A DNA stretch of 64,000 nucleotides from a virus: the IMG/VR virus record IMGVR_UViG_3300024518_000034, positions 124,001 to 188,000 of that record; one strand, given 5' to 3'. The notes under the pieces were generated by a model, which searched no databases, was not told the origin of the DNA, and was given only the letters and a program-made list of their open reading frames with translations. The translations under genes were made by a program, and so were the position numbers. This document shows positions 17,334-26,686 of the stretch, piece after piece. The stretch's first letter is position 1, and the number at the start of each line of letters is the position of its first letter.

Positions 17334-19202
17334 ATGGCAAAAAAAGTATTAGTAAGAAAAAATAGAACAGCGGAACCACCTCATAATGACAGAGTAATCG
17401 TTAGTATGGGGAGAGGTAGAGATAATCTAATTACTAATAATTTAGATTCAGAGTTTAGATCTGCGAGAAGAGGCGATCCACACGTTCCGCAAAGAAGATC
17501 TCCTACTGTAAACGTATCTTCGCTGCCAGGTAATATGCAGAGCGAGATGAAAAGAAGAGCCCAGGGTGGTGGTGCCCAAGGTGTATTTGGTTCCTTCTTT
17601 TCACCATTTAGAATTCGCCCATCCATTGAGTCTCCGACAAAGCGTAAGGATTTAAATGAATGGTATAGATACTATTTCAAGCATGATCCAATTGTTGGAA
17701 CGGCTATAGATCTGCACTCAACATTCCCTCTGAGTAGATTTTCAGTAGAACATGATGATCCAGAAGTAGCTGAATTTTTCAACGATATGGTAGAAGAGTT
17801 GAACTTGCAGGAATTTTTGATACAAATGAGTATTGAATATTTTGTGGTAGGTGAGGCTTTCCCGTTTGGATTTTTAGATGATGTAAAGGATCCAACAAGA
17901 TGGACTAAATTCATTCTATTGGATCCTGACAAGATTAGAATAAATCACCACGTATTTGCATCAGGAGAAGGGTCAGGATATACAATTAAGTTGCAACCTG
18001 ACGCTGACTTACTTACGATAGTAGAGCGAGGACCGAATGATCCAGCTACAGGTCCATTATTTAAAGCATTACCTGGTGATATAATTGAATACGTAAAACA
18101 AAGAAAAGATATACCTCTAGATCCACTACAGGCATCACACTTTAAAAGATCAACTAACTACTTAAATGTAAGAGGCGAAAGCATTTTGAGTAGAATTATT
18201 CAGGATCTAATGTATCTTGACAAATTAAGAGATGCACAGTGGGCTATCGCTGATAGACACATCACTCCTAAGGAATTTTATCTAATTGGAGAACCAGACA
18301 ATCCAGCAGATGATTCAGAAATTGCAGCTTTCCAAAGTATTCTTGCTACACAGTGGCAATCACCCAACCAAGCATACGTGTGGCACCACGCAGTTAAGAT
18401 TCAGTGGGAAGGTGCCTCAGGTAGAATCTTACCATTGCAGCCTGAATTCGACTTTATAGAAAGAAGAATACTTTCTGGATTGGGAATAAATAAGTCTATG
18501 CTTTCAGGTGAAGGACCATCTTATAGTAATGCAAGTGTGGCTATGGATGTTCTAATTGGTAGATATATGCTTTACAGAGAGAAGATGGAACAGTGGTTGC
18601 TTGAGTCTGTATTTAAGCCATTATGTAGAATGCATGGAATATATAAGACTTCAAAGAAAGAAGTAAGCAATAGAATTAAAATGAAGAAGAGAAGGAAATT
18701 GCCAGACCTTCCACGTATCAGTTGGGACAAGTCACAGTTGAGAGACGAGATGACAAAGATTATGCTATACGAGAGATTGGTACAACAGGGAATTATACCA
18801 AGAAAGCAGCTTTACAGTATATTGAATATGAGTCCAAAACAGATGAGAGAAGAATTCTACGATCAGAAGAAAGAGGATTTGGAAGATCAAAAGAAAGTAC
18901 AGGAAATGACGAACCAGATGTCTGGCGGGCAAGCTGGTGGAAACTTACCATCTATGGGCGGTCCAGGCGGCATGCCAGGTGGATTAGGAGGATTATTTGG
19001 AGGAGGTGGAGGACCAGCAGGCGGCATGGGCGCACCGACAGCGGGCCTTCCAGGTGGAACATTAGGTGGAGGCCCAGGAGGATTATCAATGAATAAACCA
19101 TTGCCTGGCGCACCAGGAGGATCACCAGCGGGAGGAATAACTAGTCCGATGGGCGGTGGCCCAATGAGGCCACCAGGAGCGGCTCGACCGCCAGGAACTT
19201 AA
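17334..19202 (+). CDS. portal protein
   Basis: 622 aa. The core after residue 100 (RKDLNEWYRYYFKHDPIVG, then DLHSTFPLSRF) matches T4/SPO1-type portals: crown entry, wing and a stem with LRDAQWAIADRH and ITPKEFYLIG, then FIERRILSGLGINKSML. The last 100 residues are a Gly/Pro/Met-rich tail, not usual for portals. Portal dodecamers form the DNA channel at the head vertex. Spacing of two bases from the previous gene shows coupling. Confidence 0.85.
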   Translation: MAKKVLVRKNRTAEPPHNDRVIVSMGRGRDNLITNNLDSEFRSARRGDPHVPQRRSPTVNVSSLPGNMQSEMKRRAQGGGAQGVFGSFFSPFRIRPSIESPTKRKDLNEWYRYYFKHDPIVGTAIDLHSTFPLSRFSVEHDDPEVAEFFNDMVEELNLQEFLIQMSIEYFVVGEAFPFGFLDDVKDPTRWTKFILLDPDKIRINHHVFASGEGSGYTIKLQPDADLLTIVERGPNDPATGPLFKALPGDIIEYVKQRKDIPLDPLQASHFKRSTNYLNVRGESILSRIIQDLMYLDKLRDAQWAIADRHITPKEFYLIGEPDNPADDSEIAAFQSILATQWQSPNQAYVWHHAVKIQWEGASGRILPLQPEFDFIERRILSGLGINKSMLSGEGPSYSNASVAMDVLIGRYMLYREKMEQWLLESVFKPLCRMHGIYKTSKKEVSNRIKMKKRRKLPDLPRISWDKSQLRDEMTKIMLYERLVQQGIIPRKQLYSILNMSPKQMREEFYDQKKEDLEDQKKVQEMTNQMSGGQAGGNLPSMGGPGGMPGGLGGLFGGGGGPAGGMGAPTAGLPGGTLGGGPGGLSMNKPLPGAPGGSPAGGITSPMGGGPMRPPGAARPPGT

Positions 19203-19214
19203 CGAGGAGATAGT

Positions 19215-19790
19215 ATGAAAAAAACTGAAAAACTGATGAGTGCAGCGGGAATGTTACTTATCTTAACAATTGTATTGTCTAGCTTAACTTTGTCGCACCA
19301 GGCGGTGAAGAAAATAGGAGTACAAAAGAAAGAGTCAACACAGTTAGTATCGCCAAAGGCTTTTAAACCACACTACATTAGAGTAGCAATGGTATATGAA
19401 GGTTTGGTTCATCAACGTTATCTCCTGAAAAAGGAAATGTTGGACAAGTATGATGTTACATTCATTGGAAGATCAATGGTTTTGGGGCATGAAAAAGCTG
19501 ACCCAGATAGAGTAGTTGGAAGAATTATAGCAGCAGATCTTAGATATGATAAAAAGTTAAAAAAGTATTATGTGGAAGGGATAGTGAAGGTTTTAAGTGA
19601 AGAGGCAGTTAAGAAGATTAAGTTGGGATTGTACTATCATGTAAGTATTAGTTGGGAAATTTTAGAAAGGCGGGGTCAAGTAGTAACAAAAATAGAGGGG
19701 ATAGAAGTGTCAATCGTTGGAGCGGCAGCTTCTAGGCATGCTAGAATTTTAGAGATAAGTCAAGAAGAGTTGAAACTAAGTAAGAGGTAA
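19215..19790 (+). CDS. prohead-protease-like protein (DUF2213-type), membrane-anchored?
   Basis: 191 aa. After an N-terminal hydrophobic segment (residues about 10-28) comes a domain with FIGRSMVLGHE, VGRIIAADLRYD and GLYYHVSISW, which follows the pattern of phage prohead proteases (conserved His, then Ser in a VS-containing strand). The position after the portal fits. The hydrophobic N-terminus is odd for a capsid protease and might be a scaffold-binding helix. Assignment is tentative, since the next-but-two gene also looks protease-like. Confidence 0.45.
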   Translation: MKKTEKLMSAAGMLLILTIVLSSLTLSHQAVKKIGVQKKESTQLVSPKAFKPHYIRVAMVYEGLVHQRYLLKKEMLDKYDVTFIGRSMVLGHEKADPDRVVGRIIAADLRYDKKLKKYYVEGIVKVLSEEAVKKIKLGLYYHVSISWEILERRGQVVTKIEGIEVSIVGAAASRHARILEISQEELKLSKR

Positions 19791-19797
19791 TAAGAAA

Positions 19798-19959
19798 ATG
19801 GCAATGAGAAAAATAGTGGCGGGTAAAGTAAAGTATATTGGTAATGAGGCACCTAAACCTTGTTGCCCTATTTCTGATAAAATTATAAAAGAGTCATTGA
19901 AAGAAAAAGAGAAAAGTGACGATGAAACCACAGAAAAAAAAGATAAGCATACTAAGTAG
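19798..19959 (+). CDS. small hypothetical protein
   Basis: 53 aa, with KPCCP in the middle and a Lys/Glu/Asp-rich second half. ATG 19798 follows closely on the upstream stop, and the 3' end overlaps the next gene by 38 bases in another frame. Composition agrees with neighbouring virion genes; function unknown. Confidence 0.45.
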   Translation: MAMRKIVAGKVKYIGNEAPKPCCPISDKIIKESLKEKEKSDDETTEKKDKHTK

Positions 19960-20302
19960 ATTTCATTCTGCGCAAGAACAGAAGAAGGTAAATGCTGCGT
20001 GGCCACCTACTGGTCCTTTTAGAGATTTAGGACCAGCAACAGGCTACGAACAGCAATGGGAGGCAGAGGAAAAGGAGCGTTCTCGCCAGCAGCAATTGGA
20101 AAGACAAAAAACAAAAGAACAGAATCCAAGAGAAGTTGAAGAAGTTCAAGAAACTCCTGGGTCAGACATATATCAAGACCCTTTATATACAGCATATGAA
20201 AAAATGTTAGGATCTGATATTCTTGGGCCAGAAGAGAAGCAAGCGGTAGAACAGGTTTATAATGAATGGAAACAGCGTATAGTAGATATTGGTAGTATGT
20301 AG
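19922..20302 (+). CDS. hypothetical Gln/Glu-rich protein
   Basis: 126 aa from ATG 19922. A central coiled-coil-like region is rich in Glu, Gln, Arg and Lys (EEKERSRQQQLERQKTKEQ). The C-terminal part (GSDILGPEEKQAVEQVYNEW) looks like a helical domain. It lies between two protease-like genes, so a scaffold or core role is possible. Confidence 0.55.
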   Translation: MKPQKKKISILSRFHSAQEQKKVNAAWPPTGPFRDLGPATGYEQQWEAEEKERSRQQQLERQKTKEQNPREVEEVQETPGSDIYQDPLYTAYEKMLGSDILGPEEKQAVEQVYNEWKQRIVDIGSM

Positions 20303-20313
20303 GAGATAAAATT

Positions 20314-21198
20314 ATGGCAATGTTTAAAACTTGTAAAGCAAAAGTAAAAAGAGTAGACCCCAAACTCTGTGGAAATAGGACGGCACAAGGCTCTAATGAC
20401 ATTTTCAAATGCACGGGACACTGTGTAGGCTGTTACGGAGGGTGCAGGCCTATTTCCAATATAAGAATGGCAGCTTCAGGAAAGAAGGTATGTGAAGTTG
20501 ATCCTGACTACATGTATGTCCATGTTTCTGGTTTACATGGAAGTCAGAAGTGTGCTAACAAAGACCATCCAGGTTATGGGCAATTTTCAGGAAACTCAAA
20601 TGGAGACTTCTTTTGGTGGAACCAAACACTGTTGGCATATAATGATAGATTTGGTATGAGAGCTTTTGAAACATGGAGAGGTAAAGATAATTTAGAAAAT
20701 CATGATGAGAGCCAAGTGATAGGTGATATACCAGATGTGTGGCCATCTATTAGAGATAAGAGTATTGACATGCTGATAAGAACTTCAAAAAGAAGAGCGT
20801 GGTCTATTTGTGAAAGCGTTAGAAAAGGATCTGTGACAGACGTATCAATGGGTACTTTAGTAAATTATAGTTTATGTTCGATTTGTGCTAATAAGGCAGA
20901 AACAGAAGAAGAGTGGTGTGACCATTTGCAGTATGCCAAGGGTCAGTTCTTACCAATCAGCGAACTATCATTGAAAGATAAGATGGAGTTTCCTCAGGGT
21001 AAGTGGAGTTATGAAGATAATAGAGATATCTATGGAATAGAAACCTCATGGATTACGGTAGGTGAGGGAGCAGATGAGGATGCTATAGTTAAGAATTTGA
21101 TTGCAGGAATAGATGCACCAATGGGAAAGCAATTTGCAAGTAAGAAAAATCAAAGTCTTGCAGACATGTATTGGGCAAAGTTTGGTAAACAACACTAG
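20314..21198 (+). CDS. putative head-maturation protease with zinc-like motif
   Basis: 294 aa. FETWRGKDNLENHDESQVIG gives a conserved His-Asp environment, and GSVTDVSMGTLVNYSLCSIC gives a Ser in a SMG turn followed by a CSIC...EEWCDHL cysteine/histidine cluster. This His/Ser arrangement, with a CSICxxxA...C.H tail, is the pattern of prohead core proteases in many large phages. The N-terminus is Cys-rich (TGHCVGCYGGC), possibly another metal site. Place between portal and capsid genes agrees. Confidence 0.55.
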   Translation: MAMFKTCKAKVKRVDPKLCGNRTAQGSNDIFKCTGHCVGCYGGCRPISNIRMAASGKKVCEVDPDYMYVHVSGLHGSQKCANKDHPGYGQFSGNSNGDFFWWNQTLLAYNDRFGMRAFETWRGKDNLENHDESQVIGDIPDVWPSIRDKSIDMLIRTSKRRAWSICESVRKGSVTDVSMGTLVNYSLCSICANKAETEEEWCDHLQYAKGQFLPISELSLKDKMEFPQGKWSYEDNRDIYGIETSWITVGEGADEDAIVKNLIAGIDAPMGKQFASKKNQSLADMYWAKFGKQH

Positions 21199-21208
21199 GG
21201 GATTATAA

Positions 21209-22273
21209 ATGGCAAAAGTTAGAAGTAGAGTAGGAAGAAGTGCGTTAGGCAATGCGTCCACTAGACGTAGTAATGGTTTCAGAGAGAAGAAATCTGATAT
21301 TGGTGAAAAATATCAAATTCTTCAGAAAGGCGGAAAGATTAATTTTCCAGTAGAACCTGAAGAAAGAGAAAGAATACACGCGCAGGAATACCTAGAGGCA
21401 CAGTTTGAGGATGGACATGGAAGAGCAAGAGAATACGTGGGAAGAAAAGGTGAAGACTACAAGGCTGATACGCCAAAACAGGCTTTAGAATTGTTTCATA
21501 GGGAAAAGATAAGTAAGAGTGAACTTCCAATTATAGCATTTACACTTGGTCTTATAAACGATCCAGACGATTGTTCAGTAAATAAAGCGCTTAATAGTCT
21601 TAAGCAGGCGTCGGAAGGACAAGTGGTGGTCGAAGAAGGATTAGAAGAATTAGTAAGACAAAATACCGGACTGGCTTCTAGTAAAAATCAGAAGCGTAGA
21701 AAAGGTAAAAAGAAAGCGCCTTTGATGACACCCGAGGAAAGATTAGAATATCAGAGAAAAGCCAAAAAAAGAATGAAAGAAGCTAAGAAAAAAGAACTGG
21801 TTTTGACAGGAAAGCCAAAAGTTAGATTTAAAAAGAAAGTCAAGGGGCAGTATAGCAATGAGGCTTATACTGGTAATGGCGGTAGCAGACCAGGAACTCA
21901 CACTGAGGAAGATACACAAATAGAGGAAAAAGGAGAATCGACGCGATACGATGAGCGTCAGCGTAAGTTACTTAAGAAAAAGAACTTACAACCAAAATCA
22001 GACACAGATGGTGCAGTAGAACAATTTAGTGTTGAAGATCCGCGCAATGAAGGATTGAAATCAGCTATGAAAAATATATCATCTGAATTGGATTCTTTGT
22101 CAGTATCTGATTTACAAGATATTAAAGAACAAGTATCTTTTTTAATAGAAAATAATGCAAAAAGCTCTATTGTAGTTAGTGAAGACACTATGCAAATGCC
22201 TTCACCTGAAGACATTGCAGAACAAATAGAGTATCCAGAATTAGTGGACGATTTGAGGAGTAATTTTAATTAA
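21209..22273 (+). CDS. hypothetical basic protein, possible scaffold/core
   Basis: 354 aa, highly charged. A middle region (about 190-240) is Lys/Arg-rich, and the C-terminal 90 residues are acidic and helical with a DLQDIKEQVSFLIE heptad pattern. Such alternating charge is common in prohead core proteins. It shares a base with the start of the next gene. Confidence 0.5.
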   Translation: MAKVRSRVGRSALGNASTRRSNGFREKKSDIGEKYQILQKGGKINFPVEPEERERIHAQEYLEAQFEDGHGRAREYVGRKGEDYKADTPKQALELFHREKISKSELPIIAFTLGLINDPDDCSVNKALNSLKQASEGQVVVEEGLEELVRQNTGLASSKNQKRRKGKKKAPLMTPEERLEYQRKAKKRMKEAKKKELVLTGKPKVRFKKKVKGQYSNEAYTGNGGSRPGTHTEEDTQIEEKGESTRYDERQRKLLKKKNLQPKSDTDGAVEQFSVEDPRNEGLKSAMKNISSELDSLSVSDLQDIKEQVSFLIENNAKSSIVVSEDTMQMPSPEDIAEQIEYPELVDDLRSNFN

Positions 22274-24204
22274 TGTCAAAAGCAGAATTGAAAGTAGTGG
22301 AAGATTTAATATCAATGAAAATTGCAGAAAAATCTAAAGCTCTTATGTTGAAGGAAGCTCCTGAAAATATTACTGACGAAGGAAAGTGGACACAAGCGAA
22401 AGCACAGGCTAAAAAACAATACGGAGAAGAGCTTGGTGAAGACAAGTTTTATTCAGTAGTGAATCATATATATCAAAACATGGGCGGCGAATTTAAAAAG
22501 AAAAAGAGTAAGAAGACTACAACCAATAGTCATGAGTGTCCCTGTGGCACTAAGCTAAAGAAAGACGACAGCAAATATGGTGTAAAGCCTGGCTGGTCGA
22601 AATACGAATGCGATGATTGCGGTTATAGTAGAGACTACAGAGACGGTGCCCCAGTATATCAGGCTATAAAAATAGCAAGTAGGTGGTATATATGTGAATC
22701 AGGATTACCGCTATTTTCTTTAAGTGCAGACGATGTTGTCAAAAGTAAAAGAAAAAGCTTTTTGAATATCAAACATGGTCAGGCCATAGCAGAACAAGTA
22801 GCTAGCAAGGGTGCATATAATGCTGTAAAGAGTTGGTTTGTAGACGGTGAAGGTGCAGAAATTTTTCATCCAGGTCTAAAGCTAGCATCGGCTGGTATAG
22901 ATGAATCAGATTATCGCCTTATTATAAGAGATATACTGTTAAATAATCCTTACAAAAGGTCAGCAGCTAAGTCACAAATAAGCTCTGAGTGGTATAGTAG
23001 TTTAAAGCAATTAGCAAAAGTAATGGATTCTGCCGAAAAAGAAGGTGGATTAGAAAAGCTGACACCGGGATATTGGGCAAACAAATTGATGCCTGACGAC
23101 GAAGGCACTGAAAAAGAAGGTGCTGAATATAGTCACTATACACCGGGATGGCAAAAATGGTGGGAAGAAAATTCTCCATTGAACTATATAATACCAAAAT
23201 CAAAGAAAGCAATGATGTATTTAACAGCAGGCCATATTGTAGAAGCACAGATACCAATGCAAACAGATGTGTCTGTGTCTGAACCAGGAATAGAGGCACC
23301 ATCGGAACAGCCAGGAGAGATGGGCGGCGAAGGAGCAGATGCGTTAGTTGGTGAAGAGATGGGTGCTGAGTTAACTGAAGATAAGATGGACCACTCAAAC
23401 ATAGTTGATGCTATAGGCGATGTGTTGGCGACAATACTTGCCAATTCAGATATGCTTAGTGTGGAAGATGTTGTAAATGAAATAAGAGAAGTCTTTACGG
23501 ACGACGATGCAATGTCTGAATTTAGAGGTAAATTAGAAGAAAAAGTAGAAGAGTCTGACAATGATGACATTCAGGAAGACTTGATGAGCGACGAGCCGCC
23601 CGCCGATCAGATGCCAGGACAAGAAGGCCCAGGTCCAGCACCACAGGTAGTGGCAGCAATGAAGAAAGCTGAAAAATGGGAAGGATATGCTAGAAAAGTA
23701 TGGGCCTCTCATGAAGAATATAGAATCAAGAACGATGTCTTAACAGTAGAGGCTAAAAGCCTTAACGAAATTAAGATTGAGAATGAAGAATTGAAGAGAA
23801 TTAATAAGAGGCTTTTAATAGAGAGATCAGCAAAGATTAGAGCGCCAAGAGCAGTTAAGTTAGCTAAGAAATGCTACGAGATTGGCGAACTAGGAGATGC
23901 TGCAAATGATGATCATCAGAGGATGGTTATTAAAGCAAAAGTTGATGAGCTTATGAAACTTCCAGACGATTCGTTCCTAGAAAAAGAAGAAACAATCAAT
24001 AACATTCATTCTAAGATGTTAAGTCAAAAGGCAAATAAGGTGGAAAGTAATGGGAATTCGTTATTGATGCCATTCCTTCCAAATAAGCCTGTGAGTCAAT
24101 CTGAATTGGCGTCTTGGGAACACATGTCAAAGAGGACAGGATCAGCGAAAGCCGATAATGAATTCTATGACTGGAATAGGTCATCGGGGCGTGCCCGATG
24201 GTAA
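22273..24204 (+). CDS. large virion/core protein with zinc ribbon
   Basis: 643 aa. The N-terminal segment ITDEGKWTQAKAQAKKQYGE plus FYSVVNHIYQNMGG is a motif found repeatedly in phage structural proteins. A zinc ribbon (CPCG...CDDC) lies at about 89-118. The central part holds two globular stretches, then an acidic region (VVNEIREVFTDDDAMSEF), then a long coiled coil (LNEIKIENEELKRINKRLL) and a charged tail. It precedes the decoration and capsid genes, so a scaffold or internal head protein is likely. Confidence 0.5.
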   Translation: MSKAELKVVEDLISMKIAEKSKALMLKEAPENITDEGKWTQAKAQAKKQYGEELGEDKFYSVVNHIYQNMGGEFKKKKSKKTTTNSHECPCGTKLKKDDSKYGVKPGWSKYECDDCGYSRDYRDGAPVYQAIKIASRWYICESGLPLFSLSADDVVKSKRKSFLNIKHGQAIAEQVASKGAYNAVKSWFVDGEGAEIFHPGLKLASAGIDESDYRLIIRDILLNNPYKRSAAKSQISSEWYSSLKQLAKVMDSAEKEGGLEKLTPGYWANKLMPDDEGTEKEGAEYSHYTPGWQKWWEENSPLNYIIPKSKKAMMYLTAGHIVEAQIPMQTDVSVSEPGIEAPSEQPGEMGGEGADALVGEEMGAELTEDKMDHSNIVDAIGDVLATILANSDMLSVEDVVNEIREVFTDDDAMSEFRGKLEEKVEESDNDDIQEDLMSDEPPADQMPGQEGPGPAPQVVAAMKKAEKWEGYARKVWASHEEYRIKNDVLTVEAKSLNEIKIENEELKRINKRLLIERSAKIRAPRAVKLAKKCYEIGELGDAANDDHQRMVIKAKVDELMKLPDDSFLEKEETINNIHSKMLSQKANKVESNGNSLLMPFLPNKPVSQSELASWEHMSKRTGSAKADNEFYDWNRSSGRARW

Positions 24205-24256
24205 GTAACTATATTATGGTAATTTTAACCACCCAGACAAAAGGAGTTAACTTATA

Positions 24257-24760
24257 ATGAGTACAACTACATTTGATCGTGGCTCTCAGTTTGGTGGAGA
24301 CGATGGCTTTGAGATTCTTCAAGGTGGTCAAATTCGTTGGAGTCTTCCAATAGATGAAGCGTCAGTCTTAACATGGCTACGTGGATATGTATTGGAATTG
24401 AAGGCGGATGGTACTGTCGATAAGGATTCTAGTGCAACAAACGGTCTGTTAAAGGGCCTTGCTTTGGAGCGTAGATCACCTGTTGGCGGTAGGCCAGAAG
24501 AAGATGAAACTCTTGGTTCTAAGAAAGCTTCAATGCTTTTGGACGAATCAATTGTACGCACTATTGCGGTAGCATCAGGTATTTCGGTAGCAGTTAATGA
24601 CAAAATGTATCCTAACGGTGCAGGTCTGTTAACTAATGTCGATGCCGGTGGAGCCCCAGTATTGGGTAAAGCGTTGTCATCAGCACTGGGAGACGGTGGA
24701 GCAGGTGGTTCTGGCTCTACGCTAACAATGTTCTATTCGAACCATAGCGTAAGCTCATAA
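24257..24760 (+). CDS. head decoration/stabilisation protein (probable)
   Basis: 167 aa, directly upstream of the capsid gene with an AAGGAG site. Its layout (ILQGGQIRWSLP, then VLTWLRGYVLELKADGT, a Gly-rich loop and a short beta C-terminus) resembles small beta-rich decoration proteins encoded beside major capsid proteins. Codons are richer in CGT and GGT than in neighbours, a sign of high expression. Confidence 0.5.
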   Translation: MSTTTFDRGSQFGGDDGFEILQGGQIRWSLPIDEASVLTWLRGYVLELKADGTVDKDSSATNGLLKGLALERRSPVGGRPEEDETLGSKKASMLLDESIVRTIAVASGISVAVNDKMYPNGAGLLTNVDAGGAPVLGKALSSALGDGGAGGSGSTLTMFYSNHSVSS

Positions 24761-24782
24761 TGATTGAAAAGGAGAAATAGAT

Positions 24783-25637
24783 ATGCCAGCAACACAAGCA
24801 GAACGTGAATATGCATTAGCAAATGCGCTGCGCACTCCCGAAGGTCGTTTCGAGGTTGCGCAAACTATTCTTGAACCTTTCAAGGAAGGTCGAGATTATG
24901 TCGGGATAGGTCGTAAGATTCTATTCGTTGATCAGATTCCTCAAGGTGCCCCAATGTGGTACGACCGTGACCCGCAGTTTAGTTCGGTTACTATGTCACA
25001 ACAGGGAGCAGTACCTGTAGAGGAAATCTTTGGTGAACGTGTTGAACTGACGCCATTCCCAATTGTCCAGTTGATTCGTATCCCTGTTTTGGAAGTTGCG
25101 GTTCGCCGTTTTAACATCCTTGACAGAGAGCAGGTTCGCGCTCGTGCAGAGATGGCTGAGCAGGAAGATACAGAAGTACTAGCTACTCTGTCTTTCGCAG
25201 CTACACGTACAAGTTCGGCAAATGCAGAAATCACTGGGTTCCCAGACGTTTCTCGTGAAGCTTTAGCAGACGCTTTCGCGCAAGTGGAAGATAACGATGC
25301 ACCAGTTGCAAACGTTATAATGAATGCTAAGGACTATCGTGACATTCGTACATGGGACGGTACAGATTTTGATCCAGTAACTAGAAGAGAGTTAATCAAA
25401 ACTGGTTATATGGGTGATCTGTGGAGTGCCGCAATTAGAATTACTAAGAAGCAGACAGAGGGAAGTATCTTGGTACTTGCTGATCCTGAATTCTTAGGTG
25501 TAATTGCAGTACGTATTGATTTGGACCAGATGGAAGCTCCAAATCCTGACCTGTTGGAGTATGGTTGGGTATTCTACGAGTACATCTCGGTTGCTGCACT
25601 TACTGACGTTGGTGCATGTAAGATCACCTTATCGTAA
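24783..25637 (+). CDS. major capsid protein (HK97-fold type)
   Basis: 284 aa. Long N-terminal arm, then FKEGRDYVGIGRKILFVD, VRRFNILDREQVRARAEMAEQEDTEVL (spine helix region) and PDLLEYGWVFYEYISVAALTD near the C-terminus, all typical of capsid proteins of Myoviridae-like phages. Codon use is strongly optimised (many CGT, GGT, CGC), unlike most of the window. AAGGAG precedes ATG and a terminator follows at once, consistent with very high expression. Confidence 0.8.
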   Translation: MPATQAEREYALANALRTPEGRFEVAQTILEPFKEGRDYVGIGRKILFVDQIPQGAPMWYDRDPQFSSVTMSQQGAVPVEEIFGERVELTPFPIVQLIRIPVLEVAVRRFNILDREQVRARAEMAEQEDTEVLATLSFAATRTSSANAEITGFPDVSREALADAFAQVEDNDAPVANVIMNAKDYRDIRTWDGTDFDPVTRRELIKTGYMGDLWSAAIRITKKQTEGSILVLADPEFLGVIAVRIDLDQMEAPNPDLLEYGWVFYEYISVAALTDVGACKITLS

Positions 25638-25660
25638 GATAAGTAAAAGAAAATTAAATT

Positions 25661-25723
25661 GGGAGGGAGGCACACTAATCGCGGTGATGTCTGCCCTACA
25701 ATCTAGCCTGTCTCCCTATTTTT
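25661..25723 (+). terminator. terminator after the capsid gene
   Basis: GGGAGGGAGGC (25661-25671) pairs with GCCTGTCTCCC (25706-25716), with one mismatch, and is followed by TATTTTT. It separates capsid transcription from the fibre genes. Confidence 0.75.
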
Positions 25724-25751
25724 AATTTCTATCCCCATAAAGGTATAACAA

Positions 25752-26654
25752 ATGGCTGACTTATTAGTAAAAAATCAATTAGACTTCTTGAACAGTGTAG
25801 TCGTTGAAGACCCTACAACTGGATTGTTTTCCATGGATTTAACTGGCACTATAGCTGGTGAAAGAGGAAAATTTAAGAAGATAACTGACCTTTTAAATGC
25901 TATTACCGACGTAACCAGAGTTGGTGGAGTTTTAAAAGGAGATCCTCGTATTTCAGGATTGACAGCAGATGTTGCAGATGGCTCTATAACAGATGCTAAA
26001 TTGACAGAATCTTATGTAAAAACAGATGGTAGCAAGCCATTAACAGGAGATTGGTCGGCTGGTGGAAACAAAATAACAGGACTTCCTACGCCATCTGCTA
26101 GCTCAGAGCCAGCCACCAAGGGGTTTGTTGATGTGACAAAGAGAACTTTGGTTCTGCCAGCAAGAGGAGCCAGAGGGACCGCAACATCCGGGGCAGGAGA
26201 TGCATCTGGTTTGCCAGAGAGCAGAGAATTAGCTACTAATGATATAAATATAGATTATATGGCGTTTGATTCAGTTTCAGATGAAACTGCGTCTTGGCCA
26301 CTTTCAATGCCGGATAGTTGGGATGGTGGAGCCATTACTTTTAGAGTATATTGGACTGCTGAATCTGGAACGCCTGCTGAAACAGTTATATGGGGATTAC
26401 AAGTTAGATCTTTTGGTGACGATGATCCGCTAGATGCGCCACAGGGCGTTTCAGTTACAGTTACAGATTCGCTCATAGCGACCGAAGATATGCATATTAG
26501 TGCTGAGTCTGCTGACGTAACAGTTGCGGGTTCACCGGCAGGGGGAAATTATTTGATTTTTGAATTAACTAGGGACACAACTGATACTTTATCGGCTGAT
26601 GCCCAGTTATTGGAAATTCATATAGAATACACTAGCTCTTCTTACGGAGACTAA
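25752..26654 (+). CDS. tail fibre protein
   Basis: 300 aa. GDWSAGGNKITGLPTPS followed by ATKGFVD is the repeat unit seen in many phage fibre shafts. The C-terminal 150 residues are beta-rich with WTAESGTPAETVIWGLQ and FELTRDTTDTLSADAQLL, common in fibre-associated jelly-roll domains. The N-terminus LVKNQLDFLNSVVVEDPTTGLF probably binds the baseplate. Confidence 0.7.
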   Translation: MADLLVKNQLDFLNSVVVEDPTTGLFSMDLTGTIAGERGKFKKITDLLNAITDVTRVGGVLKGDPRISGLTADVADGSITDAKLTESYVKTDGSKPLTGDWSAGGNKITGLPTPSASSEPATKGFVDVTKRTLVLPARGARGTATSGAGDASGLPESRELATNDINIDYMAFDSVSDETASWPLSMPDSWDGGAITFRVYWTAESGTPAETVIWGLQVRSFGDDDPLDAPQGVSVTVTDSLIATEDMHISAESADVTVAGSPAGGNYLIFELTRDTTDTLSADAQLLEIHIEYTSSSYGD

Positions 26655-26686
26655 TATATGTCAATTAATCAAATTAATTTAGGAGG
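26649..26686 (+). repeat. fibre leader repeat, copy 1
   Basis: These 38 bases, covering the region just before the start codon and the first codons of the LamG fibre, recur identically at 28589-28626. Similarity continues to about 26714. Confidence 0.85.
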
